From SIG440 sp045579055 (GTDB taxonomy: Bacteria; Bacillota; Clostridia; Monoglobales; Monoglobaceae): a stretch of DNA of 30,745 bases. Location: contig JAZNLK010000050.1 in assembly GCA_045579055.1 (NCBI GenBank), positions 1 through 30,745 of the forward strand. Direction: 5' to 3'. Under the pieces are notes generated by a model. That model did no database searches. It had not been told where the DNA came from and saw only the letters and a list, made by a program, of their open reading frames with translations. Of the stretch, positions 28,601 through 30,745 are shown piece after piece. The position numbers and the translations under genes were made by a program. Position 1 is the stretch's first letter. Each line of letters begins with the position of its first letter.

Positions 28601-28656
28601 TTATCTGGGATGAAAATCTATCAGCCGCAAATGAAGTAGCGATTCTAAGCAATTAG
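22693..28656 (+). CDS. Secreted purple-acid-phosphatase-type metallophosphoesterase with LamG and Big_2 domains
   Basis: Product of 1987 residues with signal peptide MKRFTSLAVVLAMLLTMLAG. Two tandem LamG-like domains (about 36-275 and 275-516) share FDMRA(V/I)SPNAG and KNRDTGV. A purple-acid-phosphatase N-terminal FN3-like domain follows (about 525-625, GLEPGTTYYYQLSNG), then the metallophosphoesterase domain (about 630-1000). All five metal-site blocks are present: GDTQ (D637), GDQ (D678), GNHD (N716-H717-D718), YHES (H822) and GHDH (H874, H876). An intact dinuclear centre is therefore expected, giving phosphomonoester or phosphodiester hydrolysis outside the cell. Next come three Big_2 Ig-like domains (1027-1277), a LamG-like domain (1279-1468), three more Big_2 (1469-1718), a LamG-like domain (1719-1906) and a C-terminal module ending FKAFIWDENL. 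The Big_2x3-LamG block is thus duplicated. No wall anchor is visible. The exact substrate (teichoic acid, phosphoglycan, nucleotide, phytate) cannot be read from sequence. Confidence 0.9.
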   Translation: MKRFTSLAVVLAMLLTMLAGISITTEAATTSVTETIYLINQTYEDDCKSADMKTPIYGSAEIITADESKVMEITPGSDSYTVLSSTAQEIPDDKYTLSFDMRAVSPNAGFTIVVKNPYHKENAGFENGYSLLIAPGTFVSTGTDGNLSVLDDTWYTYTMEVDVSKLNGTALAESWSIANKFISFKRKNRDTGVVDSKFGFNAGSSSNFGTRFDLVSGYAPTDTPDGISFVTAKGQTRWGADQASLGIIDSSTYYPETNYQIDNVSLTYEYTDNNTYVVAQTFDNDATDFLTPFYNSVKVVKEKDSSNKILDLKEYTGQGVIATTSTAANIPSDQYTIQFDMRAISPNAGINLVVNNPHHASLPGFDHGEGLAGYALTFTPGTYVSVDENGYLNNVDDAWYTYTVTVDVDKLEGATLASGRACGSKFITLSRKNRDTGVIDTSFGFNGDSSSNYGVRFNLANSGNTSSSTPSGITFFTRKSLVRWGKDVTALAVLDQALFDDINYQLDNVKVFYEEAEAEEATSAAITDIVMQPGSSLSERNFTWFSTSSETGYITYAAADELVDGKIPETATKIAASRDGSGVSLKAGYYNNKATIEGLEPGTTYYYQLSNGTDVSEMFPFTVGEESSSFSFIYYGDTQIGANQLTVSEAGDAWERTLNQFATDPVFANAEFMMSAGDQINTNVSAPNYSDNELQYDAYINHPHIPSIAQTSLLGNHDSWSRGGHYQDYNEPNYSIDEETGEYYGVTKYNSYINSADSWFTYNSVLFISLNVHDMSSSSAAATEAGRAADKATYAKHLEFIDKVLELNKDNKDILWKVLVYHESPYGSSYHGNYTRDANGAYTVRDEQYNFINMREYLLPGVYERDFDVILSGHDHCYTRTHILKHEAIDAEGMYYGSETITPFEDGSYTYADGTTTPTFKDFTDKNGIVHKNVRTTSTPVKVTDPDGVLHITASSSSGSQCNGTEAFHPMAAVQVGHTAAIRRQAMMIDVTPKTMTFTNYGLGNSSADVDPASNVLDTFTIEKTGTIKVQGVSLPETAEIAVGMTEELTAKLSPVDPDNANVIWKSDNEAVATVDENGIVTAKTVGTANVMVTTEDGGYTATCTVAVVTGVSVESVSFDNATLSMLVDDVKTLNATISPDNASTKDIIWTSSDDTVATVTANGSITAIKEGTATITATTKDGGKTATCVVTVSAIPAASVVLDSNYLTMLPIEKTTLTATVYPDNATYQDIVWKSSDTTVVKVDENGNLKALKQGTAIITATNHDGKSGKCTVTVNGGWLFNQDYEDGENTIFTSTANGWSRVKNADGNWVMDLTIDENTTIAMDYYPASLYAADGTAPLPPGAFVISFDICNLSAEGAGFFSIHAYDDNSSGNYYAFDARDLEIGEWYNVKFYQNGTAYAKKSTETEYSSINVKNGAHGISSGTNHFALWLDCDSRLLKPEYQTTSEEVRETHVQFDNFRISSEVNATGIELDKSDVEINTNETITLNPSFVPSNTTDINVVYSTSDANVATVDKYGNVIGKGNGTATITATTLDGGFTDTCEVTVGGATLASRITLSTDAVTLNVGENKTIVATVLPENASVEGVNWTTEDETIAIIDVNGVVTAVGPGTTNIVAIATDGSNVSAKCVVKVNAIPVTSVKMDKETISMAVLDEVTVSTTVLPENASFKTVTYTSSDTNVATVDSNGVVKARNKGTAVITASVQDGVSDKCIVTVSGTVLMEQDFEDETNTQFYENNVAGDSCWTRIQDENGNWVLKMNGASIKDSFVNGIWPTAQAPEFKVPATDFSFSFDVCRTSDVGYRTLNLIFYTDESNIRGIKVDTTDFEKGVWYDVKIVYEKSAFITYYKKKSDAIYSVQPFMNGINPSAGRNSIHFSLTKDSNAATVAEIRQSEMLFDNFMMSVDDGIRLTKKERVFKITAPAEIVGKNVYIAAYDSSNRLMTAGIATFDNDGTEITLSGVDGAAYFKAFIWDENLSAANEVAILSN

Positions 28657-28852
28657 TATTGTAGAGCGTGGCTTTAATAGTTCAAGAAGACATGTTGAGT
28701 AATATATGTTTTCTCAGGTAGATATCAAAAGCATAGTAATTTGTGTTTTTATGACACGAATTGCTATGCTTAATTTGTCGTATAAGACAGCATATACCTG
28801 GTGAAATAAAACAGATGAAGAGTTTACTTCATTTCAAAAGCAACATGAATTT
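28657..28852. other. Gap between phosphatase gene and IS21 remnant
   Basis: It holds a weak stem (AGAAGACAT 28685-28693 with ATGTTTTCT 28706-28714), the strong hairpin at 28729-28771, and from 28805 an open frame leading into the transposase remnant. I could not find an IS21-type terminal inverted repeat here, so the left end of the element appears to be lost. Confidence 0.4.
28729..28771 (+). terminator. Long hairpin downstream of the phosphatase gene
   Basis: AAGCATAGTAATTTGTG (28729-28745) pairs along its whole length with CACGAATTGCTATGCTT (28755-28771): 17 bp with two G-U pairs and a nine-base loop. It lies 72 bases after the stop at 28656. No strong U-tract follows. It probably ends or protects the phosphatase transcript; it could also shield the element from read-through. 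Confidence 0.5.
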
Positions 28853-29657
28853 ATGTTGGATAATTATCGACAGTATTTGATTGAGCAGATTAGGATATGT
28901 CCGCAAATCAATAACTCTTTGCTTTTAAAAAGATTAAAGCTTGAGTTTTCGGATTTTTCTATTCCGCCGGCTACGTTTTATCGGTACATTAAGAAACTGC
29001 GTGAACAAACGGGCCTATTAAAACCAAGGCGAGCAGGAGTTATCCGCGATGAAGTGAATCCCGGATATGAAGGACAAGTGGACTTCGGACAATATACAAT
29101 GAAAAGTATGTATGGAAACAATATCAGAGTATATTTTTTCGTTATGATATTATCATACAGCAGAATGAAATTTGCATATTTTTCATCCACTCCTTTTAAC
29201 GTGTTTGAAACCATAAAGGCTCATAACTTTGCTTTTAAATACTTTGGTGGCAGACCTCAAATGCTTGTATATGACCAGGATAAGATTATGGTAATATCCG
29301 AGAATGTGGGAGATATAATTTTTGTGAAAGAGTTTGAGGATTATATAAAAGAAACAGGCTTCAGTATTTACCTTTGCAGAGGTTATGACCCACAAACAAA
29401 AGTCAAGGTATATTTATCCTCAATGTGACAGACTACGGAGAATGCAAAAGTATTATACGGATGAAGAAATACATATTGGTATGGTTCATTGTTTGAATAT
29501 TAATGTGAGCACAATGATGGAACTGTCTGCATATCTGCTATACCGTTACGGTGAGGAAAGAGCAAGGAAATATTTAAGTCATAGATCATATAAACACTAT
29601 TTTGAAAGAAGTCTTAAAATAAGGGAGGAGAGTGGAATAAATGGCAGACATAGCTGA
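28805..29657 (+). pseudogene. istA: istA-like IS21 transposase, 5'-truncated with internal deletion and frameshift
   Basis: The first part (open from 28805, first ATG 28853, stop at 29428) has a region typical of IstA before the DDE domain (NYRQYLIEQIRICPQINN, ATFYRYIKKLRE). It then has the first catalytic aspartate in GQVDFGQY and the second in LVYDQDK. The block that should read PQTKGKVE, with the catalytic glutamate, instead reads PQTKVKVY and stops eight codons after the PQTK. A second frame (about 29385-29657, +1) carries what looks like an IstA C-terminus (RRMQKYYTDEEIHIGM, LLYRYGEERARKYL). The glutamate and everything between are missing, so a deletion near 29395-29410 joined the two ends out of frame. 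The N-terminal helix-turn-helix region is also absent upstream. The gene cannot encode an active transposase. Its 3' end overlaps istB by 17 bases, as in intact elements. Confidence 0.75.
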
Positions 29658-30303
29658 AATAAAAGAATTGGCTAAAGCACTTAACCTTATGAATGTGTAT
29701 AATGGGATAATAGACATAAGTGATGAGAAAGTTTCAAATCTTGATTATCTGTATAATATTTTAAAACAGGAGGTTGATATCAGGAAAGAAAATAAGATCA
29801 CAAAATTACTTGCGGAATCACGTCTCCCTAAAAAGATATTTGATGACTCGATAATATCTCAGGGACTAAAGTGGCAGCTAAAGGAAATTGAAAAGATAGA
29901 TTTCAAGAATACACGTCAAAACATAGTTATCGTAGGAGATGTTGCAACCGGCAAAACATCACTTGCAACTTACATAACAAGAACCGCAATACAAAAAGGA
30001 GCAAAAGCAATCTATTTTGCAGAAGAAGATTTTATTGAAGCGTACAAGACACGTAAAACTATGAGAAGTAAAATACTGCACAGTGACATAATTGTTTTGG
30101 ATGAATTATTTTATTTAACACCATCGGATGAGAACTTAGTATATCTTTATAAAACAATAATGTTTTTATCGGAAACAAGAAGCTTTATATTTGTAACCAA
30201 CAGACCGTTGTCGGAATGGGAGAACATGGGTGTGGATAAACATATAGTAACAACATTCCGCCAAAGGATAATGACGGATGCCCAGCTCATACACTTGGGT
30301 TAA
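29641..30303 (+). CDS. istB: IstB-like AAA+ ATPase of IS21 element
   Basis: Product of 220 residues, somewhat short of the usual ~250. The start ATG 29641 follows GGGAGG (29623-29628). Walker A is GDVATGKT (about residues 99-106) and Walker B is IIVLDEL (D154-E155), with sensor-like FVTNRPLSEW near residue 183 and a C-terminal arginine region FRQRI. In IS21, IstB is the helper ATPase that forms a filament on target DNA and recruits IstA. The frame is open and the ATPase motifs look intact although the partner istA is broken, so it is either a recently orphaned gene or one maintained for helping related elements in trans. Confidence 0.85.
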   Translation: MADIAEIKELAKALNLMNVYNGIIDISDEKVSNLDYLYNILKQEVDIRKENKITKLLAESRLPKKIFDDSIISQGLKWQLKEIEKIDFKNTRQNIVIVGDVATGKTSLATYITRTAIQKGAKAIYFAEEDFIEAYKTRKTMRSKILHSDIIVLDELFYLTPSDENLVYLYKTIMFLSETRSFIFVTNRPLSEWENMGVDKHIVTTFRQRIMTDAQLIHLG

Positions 30304-30382
30304 CAGCAAACATAAAAAGATTTGTAGGGGGCAGCAAGACTTATAATGGTATAAACCTACCGCTTGGCTATGAAAGTAAAAA

Positions 30383-30421
30383 TTATCACCAATTCCCTAA
30401 TAATTAGGGAATGAGTGATAA
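30383..30421 (+). other. Imperfect hairpin after istB
   Basis: Left arm 30383-30400 and right arm 30404-30421 pair over 7 + 9 bp (TTATCAC with GTGATAA, ATTCCCTAA with TTAGGGAAT), with two mismatches and a three-base loop. It may be a terminator for istB or a structural end of a mobile element. No T-tract follows. Confidence 0.45.
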
Positions 30422-30436
30422 AAATTTGATATAAAA

Positions 30437-30500
30437 ACAGGGGGAGGGGGGTCTAAATCCCTGTCAAGATAGAGGTCTAAAGACCGCCGCCCCCCTTTTT
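30437..30500 (+). terminator. GC-rich hairpin with T-tract
   Basis: A G-rich arm (30440-30454, ending GGTCT) pairs imperfectly with a C-rich arm (30481-30495, starting AGACC), and TTTTT follows at 30496-30500. An alternative inner stem ACAGGG/CCCTGT (30437-30442 with 30459-30464) and an 8-base direct repeat GGTCTAAA (30450, 30474) lie inside. The layout is that of an intrinsic terminator, sitting directly upstream of the recombinase fragment. Confidence 0.4.
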
Positions 30501-30518
30501 ACGAATTTTCGCAAAAAT

Positions 30519-30745
30519 ATGTCTAGTTTGGCACAAGAAGAAAGCCGCAGTATTTCGGAGAACGTAACCTGGGGGCAACGTAAGCGGTTTGCAGACGGAC
30601 AAATAAACCTTCCGTATAAGTGTTTTCTTGGTTATGAAAAGGGTGAGAACGGTTTTCCCAAGATTGTAGAATCGGAAGCTAAAATAGTACGTCGCATTTA
30701 TGATATGTTTTATTTTAAAGGAAAGACTCCCTCAAATATAGCTGC
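30519..30745 (+). pseudogene. Large serine recombinase fragment, N-terminal catalytic domain missing, runs off window
   Basis: From ATG 30519 the frame reads MSSLAQEESRSISENVTWGQ and continues with RKRFADGQINLPYKCFLGYE and KIVESEAKIVRRIYDMF. This is the characteristic junction between the resolvase catalytic domain and the recombinase domain of large serine recombinases (site-specific integrases/transposases of phages and conjugative elements). In intact proteins about 120-140 residues with the nucleophilic serine precede it. Here the frame upstream (open only to about 30435) encodes an unrelated glycine-rich, GC-driven stretch. The gene is therefore 5'-truncated, with the break just before base 30519. 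The 3' part continues beyond the window, so its further state is unknown. Without the catalytic serine it cannot recombine DNA. Confidence 0.7.

Larger units (their letters stand above)
28790..30380 (+). mobile_element. Decayed IS21-family insertion sequence
   Basis: This region contains remnants of an istA-like transposase gene followed by an overlapping istB-like ATPase gene, the standard IS21 gene pair and order. The left side is truncated inside istA and istA has an internal deletion. Clear terminal inverted repeats or a target duplication were not found on either side, so the borders given are approximate. It cannot transpose on its own but may retain a functional IstB. Confidence 0.65.

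Noticed and set aside
28853..29428. A functional 191-residue transposase
   Set aside because: The first two catalytic aspartates are present, but the catalytic glutamate and the C-terminal half are missing in this frame, and the N-terminal DNA-binding region is absent.
30450..30481. CRISPR-like direct repeat (GGTCTAAA twice)
   Set aside because: There are only two 8-base copies 24 bases apart within a terminator-like structure, with no array or cas genes.

Overview
The window (about 30.7 kb) looks like a piece of a Gram-positive Clostridia-type genome (Bacillota). The evidence is S-layer homology (SLH) domains, lysine-led signal peptides, strong AGGAGG-type ribosome binding sites, moderate-to-low GC, and an IS21-like element and large serine recombinase of the kind common in anaerobic Firmicutes. 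A polysaccharide-degrading gut or herbivore-associated anaerobe (for example a Monoglobus-like or other Oscillospirales/Clostridiales lineage) would fit. That placement is inference, not something the sequence proves.

Bases 1-28656 hold seven genes, all on the + strand, six of them for large exported modular proteins. In order: (1) the 3' part of a large surface protein with alpha-helical repeats and three C-terminal SLH domains; (2) a second SLH protein, with the SLH region at its N-terminus; (3) a 1458-residue LamG/Ig/sialidase-superfamily propeller protein with a C-terminal copper-amine-oxidase-N-like 'stalk' domain; (4) a 2485-residue paralogue of gene 3 with extra N- and C-terminal modules; (5) a 505-residue protein made only of LamG-like domains and a tail; (6) a 929-residue FG-GAP/VCBS propeller protein with, unusually, no signal peptide; (7) a 1987-residue protein carrying a purple-acid-phosphatase-type metallophosphoesterase inside a string of LamG-like and Big_2 Ig-like domains. 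Genes 1-2-3 are nearly abutting (20 and 13 bp gaps) and look like one operon. Genes 3-4, 4-5 and 5-6 are separated by 79-186 bp, two of these gaps holding clear hairpins. Genes 6-7 are 37 bp apart.

The modules are reused between genes. The LamG-like domain of gene 4 recurs in gene 5, the Ig/beta/propeller/stalk core of gene 3 recurs in gene 4, a helical module recurs in genes 1 and 4, and a C-terminal module with an F-(I/V)-W motif recurs in genes 4, 5 and 7. This suggests a family that grew by local duplication and shuffling, probably a cell-surface or secreted apparatus for binding and processing a complex glycan or phosphorylated polymer. No classical transporter, regulator or well-defined CAZyme lies in the window, so the substrate is unknown.

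From about 28800 to the end the window is a graveyard of mobile DNA. It holds an IS21-like element whose transposase gene (istA) lacks its 5' end and has an internal deletion with frameshift, while the ATPase gene (istB) is still open. After that come two stacked hairpins and the body of a large serine recombinase gene lacking its catalytic N-terminus, running off the end of the window.
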